64,000 nucleotides of DNA from GCA-016699445 sp964555055 (GCA_964555055.1 CAZKQW010000004.1:1-64000), one strand, 5' to 3'. Positions 1 through 7,105 are shown, counted from the first letter of the stretch. Translations and numbers: made by a program. Notes: generated from the letters alone by a model not told the origin.

Positions 1-10
1 CCTCCATTTT
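1..10. repeat. Candidate left attachment repeat (attL core)
   Basis: CCTCCATTTT is identical to 5394-5403 and the sequences diverge immediately afterwards. The window opens inside it, so the core may extend further left. The antisense strand here is still open reading frame of the recombinase. It would therefore be the 3' boundary of the restored tmRNA/tRNA gene. Confidence 0.55.
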
Positions 11-1120
11 CGTAACCCAGCGAAATCTCGCAAGTATTTGATTTTGCGGGATTCCGCTTGGGTCGTTTTCGTCCGTTTCATCCCATTTTGTCCGTTTGGA
101 CCCTCTTTCAGGGCACCGTACGGGCACCGCGAACTGAACCGCGTTCCGGTGAGAGATCAAATCCGAGCCGGTGCTGTGCAAATATTTTTGAAGTGTCTTG
201 ATGTCTTCGTGGCCCGTGATGCGCTGGACTTTTCCCAAGTCCATGCCGCTTTCCACAAGGTGACTGGTAAAGGAATGTCTTAAACCGTGAGGGATAGCAT
301 CTAGCACTTCGGCCTTTTCTCTCACTCTTCGAAAATGTTTTTCAAATGTCGAATGAGGCATTTTCAAAATTTTGCCTTCCGGAAGACGACTCATGAATTC
401 CATGACGGAATCATTGAGAGGAATGACACGACCTCTTTTATCTTTAACGGGGGTAAGCTCGGAATGAGTGATGAAAAGGACTTTACGATCCAAATCAAAA
501 TCGTCGGTGGTCAAATGGTCGAGTTCTCCGAGACGGATCCCGGTATTCGCTAAAATAAAAATCGAAGACAAACAGCACGAACAAGCTTCGGCCAAGAGAC
601 GGCTGATTTCTTCGGCGGAATAAGCCCGTCGCACCGTTCTGGGAAGCTTGGGCAAGGCTTGCACTTCATTCACGGGATTTTCTTCGGCGAAACTTCTCCT
701 CACCGCCCATTTAAAAAGCCCACGAAGAACCGAGCGATCTTCATTCACCGTTTTATGAGACAACCCTTCGCTCAACCGCGCCCGCATCATCTGGTCGATG
801 TCATGAAACGTGACATCGCAGAGAGGTTTATTCTCAAAATAGGATTTTAAATAGAGCAGTCTTCGATAAGCCGTCACGCAGTGGGTTTTAGATTTGAGCT
901 GAAGATATTCTACTTTATAAAGTTCGATGCCCTCCTCAAATGAAATGGTATCCACCCAGCCGAGCCGGTTTTTGATTCTTTCTTCTCGGTCCTCACAGAC
1001 CTTGAAAAAATCCTGAGCATTGGCCTTGAGGTGAAAAAACTTACGTTTCCTTTTGCCGGAAGCATTGAGGAAATTAACTCTCCAACGTTTCTTTTGGTCA
1101 TCGAACGAAAGCGCGGCCAT
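1..1120 (-). CDS. Tyrosine recombinase / phage-type integrase (3' end outside window)
   Basis: An open frame runs from an ATG at 1120 to the window edge without a stop, so only the C-terminal tail is missing. Residues 1-60 resemble an AP2-like or arm-binding N-terminus (KRWRVNFLNASGKRKRKFF). Residues 65-160 are a SAM-like core-binding domain. The catalytic domain shows all expected residues: Arg196 in NTGIRLGEL, a beta-hairpin Lys near 226-228, HGLRH at 278-282 (His278, Arg281), His304 in TGHED and the nucleophile Tyr313 in LQKYLHS. The start overlaps the upstream excisionase frame by 23 bp. The tail past Tyr313 is over 50 residues and reads antisense through the attachment repeat, so the stop probably lies inside the flanking RNA gene. 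Confidence 0.93.
   Translation of the reverse strand, partial: MAALSFDDQKKRWRVNFLNASGKRKRKFFHLKANAQDFFKVCEDREERIKNRLGWVDTISFEEGIELYKVEYLQLKSKTHCVTAYRRLLYLKSYFENKPLCDVTFHDIDQMMRARLSEGLSHKTVNEDRSVLRGLFKWAVRRSFAEENPVNEVQALPKLPRTVRRAYSAEEISRLLAEACSCCLSSIFILANTGIRLGELDHLTTDDFDLDRKVLFITHSELTPVKDKRGRVIPLNDSVMEFMSRLPEGKILKMPHSTFEKHFRRVREKAEVLDAIPHGLRHSFTSHLVESGMDLGKVQRITGHEDIKTLQKYLHSTGSDLISHRNAVQFAVPVRCPERGSKRTKWDETDENDPSGIPQNQILARFRWVTKME
111..130. repeat. Paired GGCACC sites, left end (putative integrase arm sites)
   Basis: GGCACC occurs at 112-117 and 123-128, an 11-bp period, about one helical turn. The same pair with the same spacing and orientation appears at the right end (5311-5330); 15 of the 20 bases match. 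Position near both ends suggests binding sites for the recombinase or excisionase. They lie within the recombinase coding tail, so partial conservation for coding reasons cannot be excluded. Confidence 0.4.
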
Positions 1121-1334
1121 GGATCATCCTTAGGTTGAATTTTTTGATAGCATCGTGAACTTCACTTTCCAGCACTAAGATTTTCTTCCCAACGCGATAA
1201 CTAGGAATCTTGCCCATATTCGCCAATTCGTAAAGCTTCGTCTCACCCAAAGGAATTGTCCCCTTTTCGATCAATTTCGAAATCGTCAAATAAGGCTCTA
1301 ACACTCTCTCGAGAATAGATTTGATATGCTCCAT
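1098..1334 (-). CDS. Excisionase-like small HTH protein
   Basis: A 78-residue protein of the MerR-like/HTH_17 excisionase type. Residues about 17-65 carry the family pattern: a recognition helix (GETKLYELANMGKIPSYRVG) followed by a two-strand wing and a helix (KKILVLESEVHDAIKKF). Such proteins bind next to the attachment site and bias the recombinase towards excision, or act as regulators of the element. It lies directly upstream of, and overlaps, the recombinase gene, so the two are probably cotranscribed. No clear ribosome-binding site precedes the ATG at 1334. Confidence 0.8.
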   Translation of the reverse strand: MEHIKSILERVLEPYLTISKLIEKGTIPLGETKLYELANMGKIPSYRVGKKILVLESEVHDAIKKFNLRMIHGRAFVR

Positions 1335-1695
1335 CCATCAAAACAATATCAAGACCCATACCAATCGCCATACCGATCCATCGCCAAAATTTCATAACAA
1401 ATTCAATACTCAAAAAGACCCATGCCGTTTCCTCCTGTTTCCAAAAACGTTTCACTCATTTCATTTTTCCCGCTCATACCCATACCATCCATTGCCCTCG
1501 TAACGCCCACGTGACCACCCCCTCATCCTTCGGAGTCCCTGTAGGGGACGTAGAGAGGGAGTGGTCACGTGGCGGCTGACTTGTCAGACGAGTGAAGAGG
1601 GCAGGATTCATAGGGAAATTGATGAGCGGGGAAAATCTGTCAGCAAATCTCTGACTGATGTCAGAGGTGAGAAAAAGGAAGGCCTAAATAGACAA
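1335..1695. other. Non-coding gap inside the element
   Basis: No convincing gene on either strand. The stretch holds a long hairpin (1508-1571, listed separately), iterated CATACC/ATCGCC motifs around 1350-1385 and near 1480-1492, and a short perfect inverted repeat CTCTGAC/GTCAGAG at 1649-1666. The last lies 30 bp past the stop of the AbiTii gene and could be a weak terminator, although it lacks a U-run. Promoter elements for the excisionase/recombinase pair are expected here, but I see no clear -35/-10. Confidence 0.5.
1508..1571. repeat. Long inverted repeat, 17-bp arms
   Basis: CACGTGACCACCCCCTC at 1508-1524 and its reverse complement at 1555-1571 pair with one mismatch across a 30-nt loop. 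The loop itself contains a small hairpin, GTCCC/GGGAC (1535-1549). Such a cruciform is too large for a plain operator. It may be a terminator between the minus-strand genes, a remnant of a miniature element, or a replication or recombination site of the element. Confidence 0.6.
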
Positions 1696-2592
1696 CTACA
1701 GCAGAACGTTTTTTATCTGCTCCAATAAGAGAGAGCCAACAACGCTACCTCCTGCATTTTCCAAGACACTTTTTACAGATTTTAGGCAACTTTGAATGAC
1801 GGCAAATTTTGGCTTAGGAGAATCAAGTTGGGAGCTGAGCGACTGCATATCAGCTTCCAACTCATTTCTCTTTTCGGGTTCTAATTCGAGCTTTTCCTTT
1901 GCTTCAGAATAATTCTTCAGCAATTCCCTCAGCACCTCTTTATTCTCCGAGGTTATTTCAACTTCTTGTTTTGAGGAAATGGCGCCCTGCTGAATTTGTG
2001 AGTGAGAGATGTTGCTGATAAAATTCCCTATTTGATAATGGATCTCCGCTGCTTTTTCCTTTTCTTTATCCGAAAACGACATGCCGTCTCCTATAATTCC
2101 ATCTTCTTCTAATTTGAGTGCCCATTGGAGGACTGTATTTCTAATCTGATCGAGGATGCCATGGATGCGGGAATAGTCCACTAACCTCGTAGGAGTAGAG
2201 GGGTACTCATTGGATTTCATGAATTTAGATTCGATATCTTTTGAAAAAGGGATATGAAAAAAAGAACTGGATAACTTGTTATCTGCAAGAGCTTCTAGTT
2301 CCCCAACAGGTTGGACTAAATTACTTCCGGAAAGGATCTCCGCTTCTTCTGGATCGCTAAAAACGATGGGCATCCAAATTTCATTATAGGGATTCCAAAC
2401 TTTAATTTCGCCCTGAATTTTACGGTAATCTGGAGGTTGAGACTTGTACCCATTTAGTTCTAGCTCGATCCAGTCCTGAAATTCTTTGACCTTTAATTTT
2501 CGAGAAACAACCAGAGCCTTCCTCAAAAGATCTGAAGCCGCAATCTTAGGGTCAAGGGTGTCTCTTTGAAGCTCAATGACGAGGGAACTCAA
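1696..2592 (-). CDS. AbiTii-domain protein (candidate abortive-infection effector)
   Basis: From the TTG at 2592 the protein is 298 residues and begins MSSLVIELQRDTLDPK, the usual start of AbiTii-domain proteins. The domain covers about residues 1-180 (DLLRKALVVSRKL; EFQDWIELELNGY). A charged helical region (about 215-265) and a short C-terminal hydrophobic glycine-containing helix (ENAGGSVVGSLLLEQIKNVLL) follow; the latter could insert in or contact membrane. An AAAGGAG ribosome-binding site 7-8 nt upstream decides this start; a longer TTG frame from 2658 has none. The family is linked by name and context to abortive infection, but the mechanism is not established. Confidence 0.8.
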   Translation of the reverse strand: MSSLVIELQRDTLDPKIAASDLLRKALVVSRKLKVKEFQDWIELELNGYKSQPPDYRKIQGEIKVWNPYNEIWMPIVFSDPEEAEILSGSNLVQPVGELEALADNKLSSSFFHIPFSKDIESKFMKSNEYPSTPTRLVDYSRIHGILDQIRNTVLQWALKLEEDGIIGDGMSFSDKEKEKAAEIHYQIGNFISNISHSQIQQGAISSKQEVEITSENKEVLRELLKNYSEAKEKLELEPEKRNELEADMQSLSSQLDSPKPKFAVIQSCLKSVKSVLENAGGSVVGSLLLEQIKNVLL

Positions 2593-2856
2593 AAATACTC
2601 TCCTTTTTTTGAGGCGAAGAATCCTATTATATGGATTGGCAATTTCTCTAAAGGACAAACCATCCCAAAATCATCTGTTTTGAAACAACTTTCCCTAGCT
2701 TAAAGCATCTTTGAAATTATTAGATTTTTTAAGGTCTAGTTCAAGATGGATTTTTTAAAAAAGGTTGGCTCTTCAATTTATACCCATAGATCTAAAAATA
2801 GGAATCCAATTTGGAGCATAATCAATGAAGTCAGATGACAAGGAGAGACGTGCTCT

Positions 2857-3603
2857 CTAAAGAGGCAATGCGGTCTTCCAAACATTCTCAAAAAGTGGAC
2901 GATCTTTCGTATCTGATTCGAGATGAGGAGCTTCGTTGACATCCATACGATTAAGCGATGTCCCTAAAACTAATGCCCGACCGCCTGTCAGGAGCATGAA
3001 TCGATACTCATGGCCCTTCTTCATATCCAGATATCTTGCTTCTCCCTTAGAACATCCAAGATCTATGAAAGCTTGAGAAACAAATTGTTTTCGCAGTTCC
3101 TTTGGAACTTTAGCTGCAGAGCTGAGAAGACGTAATTCTGGATCGAATTTAGTGCCAAGGTTATGCAGCGTGATGAGCATATCCACACCTTTATCATCCA
3201 AGTAAATATCATAAACTGCTTCAATCACTGATGTGGCTATCACTCTTTGAATGGTTCCGATGTTACTGGCTGGCTTGCCACGTACAAGGCGGATGGTTTT
3301 AGGTGATGTAGGCCAATTGATATTTAAGGTATGAGCATGATTCGCCAGCCGAGCGCGAAGCTCAGCAGCATTCGAAGCATGACCAAATTGTCGTCCTATT
3401 CCCCATGTCTTGAGGTTCCATGTGCCTGGGACTGTCGAAGGACTAATCGTAACTCGATGGTTTTCTGCAATACAGATCGTAAAAACATCATTATTATCAG
3501 CATAGATAATCCAGCCAAGATCGCGCCATTCGCAAAGAACGTCTATTATGGCCTCTCTTGTAAGGTCAGGCGTTGGACTCGGAGGAAAAATTCTATCATC
3601 CAT
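2857..3603 (-). CDS. Unknown protein, candidate novel defence gene
   Basis: I do not recognise a family with confidence. The 248-residue protein has an N-terminal alpha/beta part (about 1-95: EWRDLGWIIYADNNDVFTI, then a WNLKTWGIGRQFGHA segment). A second part (about 103-245) includes HEYRFMLLTGGRALVLGTSLN at 198-218. The GTSLN end and the downstream FENVW are reminiscent of the second half of phospholipase-D-like domains, but the His-x-Lys spacing is wrong, so I assign no nuclease activity. There is no signal peptide or membrane segment. A purine-rich AGAGAG precedes the ATG. It sits between the AbiTii gene and abiE, which is why a defence role is worth testing. Confidence 0.7.
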   Translation of the reverse strand: MDDRIFPPSPTPDLTREAIIDVLCEWRDLGWIIYADNNDVFTICIAENHRVTISPSTVPGTWNLKTWGIGRQFGHASNAAELRARLANHAHTLNINWPTSPKTIRLVRGKPASNIGTIQRVIATSVIEAVYDIYLDDKGVDMLITLHNLGTKFDPELRLLSSAAKVPKELRKQFVSQAFIDLGCSKGEARYLDMKKGHEYRFMLLTGGRALVLGTSLNRMDVNEAPHLESDTKDRPLFENVWKTALPL

Positions 3604-3662
3604 ATTATCTCTCTACAGAATTGGTGTGTTTATCAAATATCAAAGTGTACTTTTGATCTTGT

Positions 3663-4520
3663 TCAAGAACTTCTCAGACTTCGATCTATCTTTTCGAAAT
3701 GATTCATCAACGTTTTCCATGCCTCTTCAAATTCCATTTTTTCTTCCAAAATCCTTACTCCAGGCCAACCATGCAAAAGAGTAGTCTTGTCGAAGGCATC
3801 CGCTTCTTGTGCAAATGAGTCGGGAAGAGGAGTTCGTCGATTCTCAAATGTTTTTCTGATCGCTGAAACAAGAGCGGCCTGATCCTGACAACGTGGGAAG
3901 AGATAAACGAGATCGTAAATGTCCTTCGCCCTGGAGTTGGCGGAACCGCGGTCGAAGAGGGTTTGGACTTTTTCAGCGACAATGTATTCGATGGGATACA
4001 CTTTCCAGGTGACTGGCTCTTCATGCTCTAGAATTGATGGCATGATTTGATCGGCAGGCTTTGTCGGCAAATGGTCACTAAAGCCTATATCGATGTGGAT
4101 TCTTGAGAAGTGAGATAACTTCTTCAAGTCCGGCTCACCAATTTGAAAAGCGGCGTCGAATCGGTACGCTCCATATTCGCCTTGCTCCGTGAACTCCTTC
4201 ACTTGGACATCCCCGAACCAAAGACCATCCTCTAAATCACTCTTCAATGCGGCAGAGACGAGATCTTTTAACTTTTCCTTTGAAAGGGACACGGCCAAGG
4301 CATCCGCATCTCGGGTAAAGCGCAGACTCTCATAGCTCTTAAGGAGGACGAAACCTCCCTTGAAAATCAGATGCTCGGCCAGCTTTTTATCTTGGGAAAG
4401 GCGAGCAATGGCACGTTCTAGGCCTACAATGATTCTTAACTCATTGATATTGAAGCGTGGGTCTTTTTGGACCAACGTTTTCATCGAGCGGACCACCTGT
4501 TTTGCCTTCTCTGTATTCAT
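3663..4520 (-). CDS. abiEii: AbiEii toxin, nucleotidyltransferase of type IV toxin-antitoxin system
   Basis: A 285-residue DUF1814/AbiEii nucleotidyltransferase. The diagnostic motif is KGGFVLLKS (glycine pair) followed by RFTRDADAL, whose two aspartates are the metal ligands; IHIDIGFSD supplies a further acidic strand. A conserved Y-P-x-E-x-I-x-A-E-K segment (YPIEYIVAEKVQTLFDR) and RAKDIYDLVYL match the family. AbiEii enzymes modify tRNA or other targets with nucleotides and arrest growth during phage infection. The start ATG at 4520 overlaps the antitoxin stop as ATGA, giving translational coupling; an upstream in-frame extension inside the antitoxin gene is not credible. Confidence 0.93.
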   Translation of the reverse strand: MNTEKAKQVVRSMKTLVQKDPRFNINELRIIVGLERAIARLSQDKKLAEHLIFKGGFVLLKSYESLRFTRDADALAVSLSKEKLKDLVSAALKSDLEDGLWFGDVQVKEFTEQGEYGAYRFDAAFQIGEPDLKKLSHFSRIHIDIGFSDHLPTKPADQIMPSILEHEEPVTWKVYPIEYIVAEKVQTLFDRGSANSRAKDIYDLVYLFPRCQDQAALVSAIRKTFENRRTPLPDSFAQEADAFDKTTLLHGWPGVRILEEKMEFEEAWKTLMNHFEKIDRSLRSS

Positions 4521-5092
4521 GAAGCTAACGCCTCTAAGTAAGGGCTGATACGGTGAATCACGCCCATTTGTTTCGCCATATCGTAAAGAGAACCCAGTTT
4601 GATTTTCTTCTCCTGAATGGCTGTTTTCAAACCCGCCAAAGCAACCTGACTTCCGATCATGCTCCGATATAACAAGCAATCGACTAAGGTCCGTTCCAAA
4701 GTCGTGATCCAATATTTTTTATTTTTCCGGATCCCGATTTCCCATTGGGGATTTCGTGAGCGGATTAGTTTGAGATCGCTAGAAACCACTCGCTTTGTAT
4801 CTGGAACCAGCATCCAGGTCTGCTTTGGAATCTGATCAGTTAGGTGATAATGCTCTAAGGCTGATAAAAGACAGACTGCTGAGGGGAGGCCGCAACGAAG
4901 GGTCGCGACTTGATAGGGGGCCTCTCCTAGATTCTCCTCGGCGTTGCTTGCCCGATACACTCCCCGACTCGGTCTTTCCAAGAGTCCAGAAACAACCATC
5001 CGTGTTAGAGAAACTTTACTAAGCCCATGAGATAAAGCTTCTTGAGTCGAAAAGGGCCGTTTTTGGAGGCGTTGTGGAAGGGCTTTTGTCAT
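4517..5092 (-). CDS. abiEi: AbiEi antitoxin, transcriptional autorepressor
   Basis: 191 residues. The N-terminal winged-helix AbiEi_4-like domain (about 10-60: FSTQEALSHGLSKVSLTRM, then LLERPSRGVYRAS) binds DNA. The remaining part holds the antitoxin domain with the typical LPSAVCLLSALEHYHL segment and WITTLERTLVDCL. Known AbiEi proteins antagonise AbiEii and repress their own promoter by binding inverted repeats; two candidate repeats lie immediately upstream (5104-5127 and 5155-5177). There is no obvious ribosome-binding site before the ATG at 5092, only about 12 bp from the operator arm. Confidence 0.92.
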   Translation of the reverse strand: MTKALPQRLQKRPFSTQEALSHGLSKVSLTRMVVSGLLERPSRGVYRASNAEENLGEAPYQVATLRCGLPSAVCLLSALEHYHLTDQIPKQTWMLVPDTKRVVSSDLKLIRSRNPQWEIGIRKNKKYWITTLERTLVDCLLYRSMIGSQVALAGLKTAIQEKKIKLGSLYDMAKQMGVIHRISPYLEALAS

Positions 5093-5103
5093 TGAATCTA
5101 AAA

Positions 5104-5127
5104 TGACACAAATTTAAAATTGTGTCA
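5104..5127 (-). promoter_or_regulatory. Inverted repeat in the abiE promoter (putative AbiEi operator 1)
   Basis: TGACACAA at 5104-5111 and TTGTGTCA at 5120-5127 form a perfect 8-bp inverted repeat around an AT-only centre, 12 bp upstream of the abiEi start. Position and symmetry match the autoregulatory operators described for AbiE systems. Confidence 0.6.
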
Positions 5128-5154
5128 AATTAGTATCAAATGTTGAATTTTCTT

Positions 5155-5177
5155 AAAGTATCTAAAAGTGATACTTT
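5155..5177. promoter_or_regulatory. Second inverted repeat upstream of abiE
   Basis: AAAGTATC at 5155-5162 and GATACTTT at 5170-5177 are perfect 8-bp arms with a 7-nt spacer. Its sequence differs from the 5104-5127 repeat. It may be a second operator or part of the promoter; followed by TTTG on the plus strand it could alternatively be a weak terminator. Confidence 0.45.
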
Positions 5178-5310
5178 TTGTAAACGAGACAGGTTTTAAA
5201 ATACTGCATATCCACGGTAATAAAATAACAAGATGATGATGTTTTGTTACATTATTAACGATGTCATCGTAAGTTTTTTTGAGGGGGATAGGGTATAACT
5301 GATGGATATG

Positions 5311-5330
5311 GGGCACCTATACGGCACCGC
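5311..5330. repeat. Paired GGCACC sites, right end (putative arm sites)
   Basis: GGCACC at 5312-5317 and 5323-5328, again 11 bp apart, mirrors the pair at 111-130. This copy is in non-coding sequence about 65 bp inside the right attachment repeat, which strengthens the reading as protein-binding sites of the integration machinery. Confidence 0.45.
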
Positions 5331-5360
5331 GCTTTTTAATGGGTTTATTTTTCAGCGGCT

Positions 5361-5403
5361 TAGCCAATTTCGCGGCGGGTTCGATTCCCGCCGCCTCCAT
5401 TTT
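5361..5403 (+). other. Displaced 3' end of a tmRNA/tRNA gene (right attachment site)
   Basis: GGCGGGTTCGATTCCCGCC (5374-5392) is a perfect T-arm with the invariant TTCGA loop, followed by an acceptor 3' strand GCCTCCA without encoded CCA. No matching 5' acceptor strand or anticodon arm lies within 80 nt upstream, so this is only a 3' fragment. The long T-stem and the U-less acceptor fit tmRNA best; a tRNA is possible. The last 10 bp repeat at the left window edge, making this the attR-type junction of the element. Confidence 0.7.
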
Positions 5404-5410
5404 GAAATAA

Positions 5411-5437
5411 GGGGAGATCCTGCTCTCCCCTTATTTA
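5411..5437 (+). terminator. Intrinsic terminator after the RNA-gene fragment
   Basis: GGGGAGA-TCCTGC-TCTCCCC followed by TTATTTAT: a perfect 7-bp GC-rich stem and a T-rich tail, 8 nt past the RNA 3' fragment. It is most likely the original terminator of the tmRNA/tRNA gene, left on the far side of the element by integration. Confidence 0.75.
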
Positions 5438-5476
5438 TCCCCATCGGGGCGCAACTTGTTGGACCGTTCGCTCCGC

Positions 5477-5505
5477 TCGGGAAACCGGCGAAGCCGGTTT
5501 CCCGA
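5477..5505. repeat. Perfect 13-bp palindromic hairpin
   Basis: TCGGGAAACCGGC-GAA-GCCGGTTTCCCGA. Perfect 13-bp arms with a 3-nt loop and no U-run. It is flanked by CGCTCCGCTC and GCTCGCTCAC and resembles dispersed extragenic palindromic repeats. There is no second copy in this window. Confidence 0.6.
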
Positions 5506-5584
5506 TGCTCGCTCACTATAGATGCTATTTTTAGATGCTAAAAAGAAAACATCATCAAAAGTTCGGCCATAAGTCTGACGAACT

Positions 5585-5612
5585 AACAGCCAGTCCTGCT
5601 GGCTGTTTTTCG
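5585..5612 (+). terminator. Intrinsic terminator
   Basis: AACAGCCAG-TCCTG-CTGGCTGTT followed by TTTC: a perfect 9-bp stem with a T-tail. It lies upstream of the fic promoter region and would insulate fic from readthrough. No gene directly upstream obviously needs it, so it may be part of the old RNA-gene locus. Confidence 0.6.
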
Positions 5613-5638
5613 TTTTCTACAGGTGGATCAGCTAATAG

Positions 5639-5717
5639 GTTTGTATCTATGACTTGACCGAATAGATACAAACAGCATAGTTTGTATCTATTTATAAAAA
5701 GATAGATACAAACTATG
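5639..5717 (+). promoter_or_regulatory. fic operator: four perfect 12-bp half-sites
   Basis: GTTTGTATCTAT occurs at 5639-5650 and 5680-5691, and its exact complement ATAGATACAAAC at 5662-5673 and 5702-5713. This makes two inverted repeats (spacers 11 and 10). The second extends to perfect 16-bp arms, 5676-5691 and 5702-5717, and so contains the fic start codon itself. A -10-like TATAAA lies in its spacer (5693-5698), predicting a very short leader and no Shine-Dalgarno. The obvious candidate binder is the winged-helix C-terminus of Fic, giving autoregulation; this is inference. Confidence 0.75.
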
Positions 5718-6872
5718 AAAACCGTCGAATTAGGCAAAAACATTCAACAAAAAGAAGGTTTTAAGGCCTTTATCCCTCATCCTTTTCCTCCGAAGGAGGG
5801 GTTTCATTTTGAGGCTTCCCTTTTAAAAAAAGCGGATCAAGCCACGAGGCTCTTAGGCAAACTCGACGGCATTACCAAACTACTGCCTGATGCGGATTTC
5901 TTTTTATTAATGTACCTCAGAAAAGACGCTGCTTCTTCAAGCCAAATCGAGGGGACGCAAGCAACCCTGATCGACGCCATCGAAGCGGAAGCCAAGGTGA
6001 GCGCCAATGCTCCCGAAGACGTCGACGACATACTCCATTACATCAAGGCTTTGAACTACGGAATGAAGCGCATGACGGAAGATCGGTTTCCGGTCTCCCT
6101 GCGCTTTGTGCGCGAGCTTCATGAAAAGTTGATGGATCAGGCTCGTGCCACCCACTTTTCCGATCCTGGAGAGTTTCGTAAATCGCAAAATTGGATCGGT
6201 GGTACGCGACCCGATAATGCCCGCTTCGTGCCTCCGCCTATCCCCGAAATGAACAAGGCGTTGGATGATCTGGAAAAGTTCATGCACGCCGACGATTCCA
6301 CCCTGACTCTCATTAAGGCGGCCCTCGTGCATGCCCAATTCGAAACTATCCATCCTTTCTTGGACGGCAACGGCAGGACCGGAAGAATGCTGATCACGTT
6401 TTATCTCTGGAAAGAGGAGTTCCTCGAGAAGCCTGTTTTATTTTTATCTTCCTTCTTCAGGAAACACCAAAGCCTCTATTACGAAAGGCTGTTGGGATAC
6501 CAAAAAAACGGCGAGGTTTCCGACTGGGTTGATTTTTTTCTGGAGGGAGTCATTGAGGTCGCTAACGAGGCTATAGCCATCGTCGGCAAAATCACCTCCT
6601 TACGAGAGAAAGATATGATAAAAGTCCAAACTCTTGGGAAACGCGCCTCTGAGAGTGCGGCTCTGGTATTGCCCAAGCTCTATGGCCAGCCGATAGTTAA
6701 CGTCGCTCGCGTGCAGGAGTGGACTGGATTTACCCGGGCCGGGGCGCAAACGGTGATCGACAGGTTCATAAAAATGGGAATTCTTTCTCGGAAGAATAAA
6801 GACATCAAATATGGCCAATCCTATCTTTACAAGAAGTATATCCAAATCTTCTCCGACGAGGATGAAGCGTAG
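5715..6872 (+). CDS. Fic-family protein, class II AMP-transferase with C-terminal winged helix
   Basis: 385 residues. The Fic motif HPFLDGNGRTGR (213-224) has the catalytic His213 and all phosphate-binding residues. The inhibitory helix lies at 75-80 (S-x-x-x-E-G, Ser75/Glu79), N-terminal to the core, so this is class II: intramolecularly inhibited. Residues about 10-60 are the Fic N-terminal domain (IPHPFPPKEGFHFE); about 320-375 form a winged-helix segment (VNVARVQEWTGFTRAGAQTV) seen in many stand-alone Fic proteins. It would AMPylate protein targets in the cytoplasm. It is monocistronic, immediately outside the integrative element, with an elaborate operator on its start codon and no visible ribosome-binding site. 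Confidence 0.93.
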   Translation: MKTVELGKNIQQKEGFKAFIPHPFPPKEGFHFEASLLKKADQATRLLGKLDGITKLLPDADFFLLMYLRKDAASSSQIEGTQATLIDAIEAEAKVSANAPEDVDDILHYIKALNYGMKRMTEDRFPVSLRFVRELHEKLMDQARATHFSDPGEFRKSQNWIGGTRPDNARFVPPPIPEMNKALDDLEKFMHADDSTLTLIKAALVHAQFETIHPFLDGNGRTGRMLITFYLWKEEFLEKPVLFLSSFFRKHQSLYYERLLGYQKNGEVSDWVDFFLEGVIEVANEAIAIVGKITSLREKDMIKVQTLGKRASESAALVLPKLYGQPIVNVARVQEWTGFTRAGAQTVIDRFIKMGILSRKNKDIKYGQSYLYKKYIQIFSDEDEA

Positions 6873-7105
6873 CTAATTAATGCCGGGCACCTGGCATGAA
6901 ACCATGATCGGTGGTACCGTTAAATGGGCATGCGCCGCATCGGGAGTGCGAGAGCCGTGTATGGGCGAGGCCTAAAGGTTTTATGGGTTTTAGGGCGAGT
7001 TCCGTTGACGGAAGAGGAATCTGGGGTGAAAATTGGGTTTATTGACGCATCGATAGACGGACATCCCGCCCAATTAAGGAACCGGCGGTTTATTAAGGAT
7101 ACTTT

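Larger units (their letters stand above)
1..5403. mobile_element. Small integrative element carrying defence genes
   Basis: The segment is bounded by a 10-bp direct repeat, CCTCCATTTT, at 1-10 and 5394-5403. At the right end the repeat sits in the 3' end of a tmRNA/tRNA-like sequence. A tyrosine recombinase abuts the left repeat and points towards it, with an excisionase just upstream of it; this is the classical layout of an element integrated into a structural RNA gene. The cargo is an AbiTii-domain gene, an unknown gene and abiEi/abiEii, all on the minus strand. The sequence is visibly more AT-rich than the 7-14 kb region. I infer that the intact RNA gene lies just left of the window, which I cannot see. 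Confidence 0.75.

Noticed and set aside
2857..3603. Assignment of the unknown defence-island gene as a phospholipase-D nuclease
   Set aside because: Only the GTSLN end is similar; the HxK spacing and aspartate are missing, so the function is left open.
5302..5541. 79-codon plus-strand frame
   Set aside because: It crosses the RNA 3' fragment, the terminator and the palindrome, so it cannot be a real gene.
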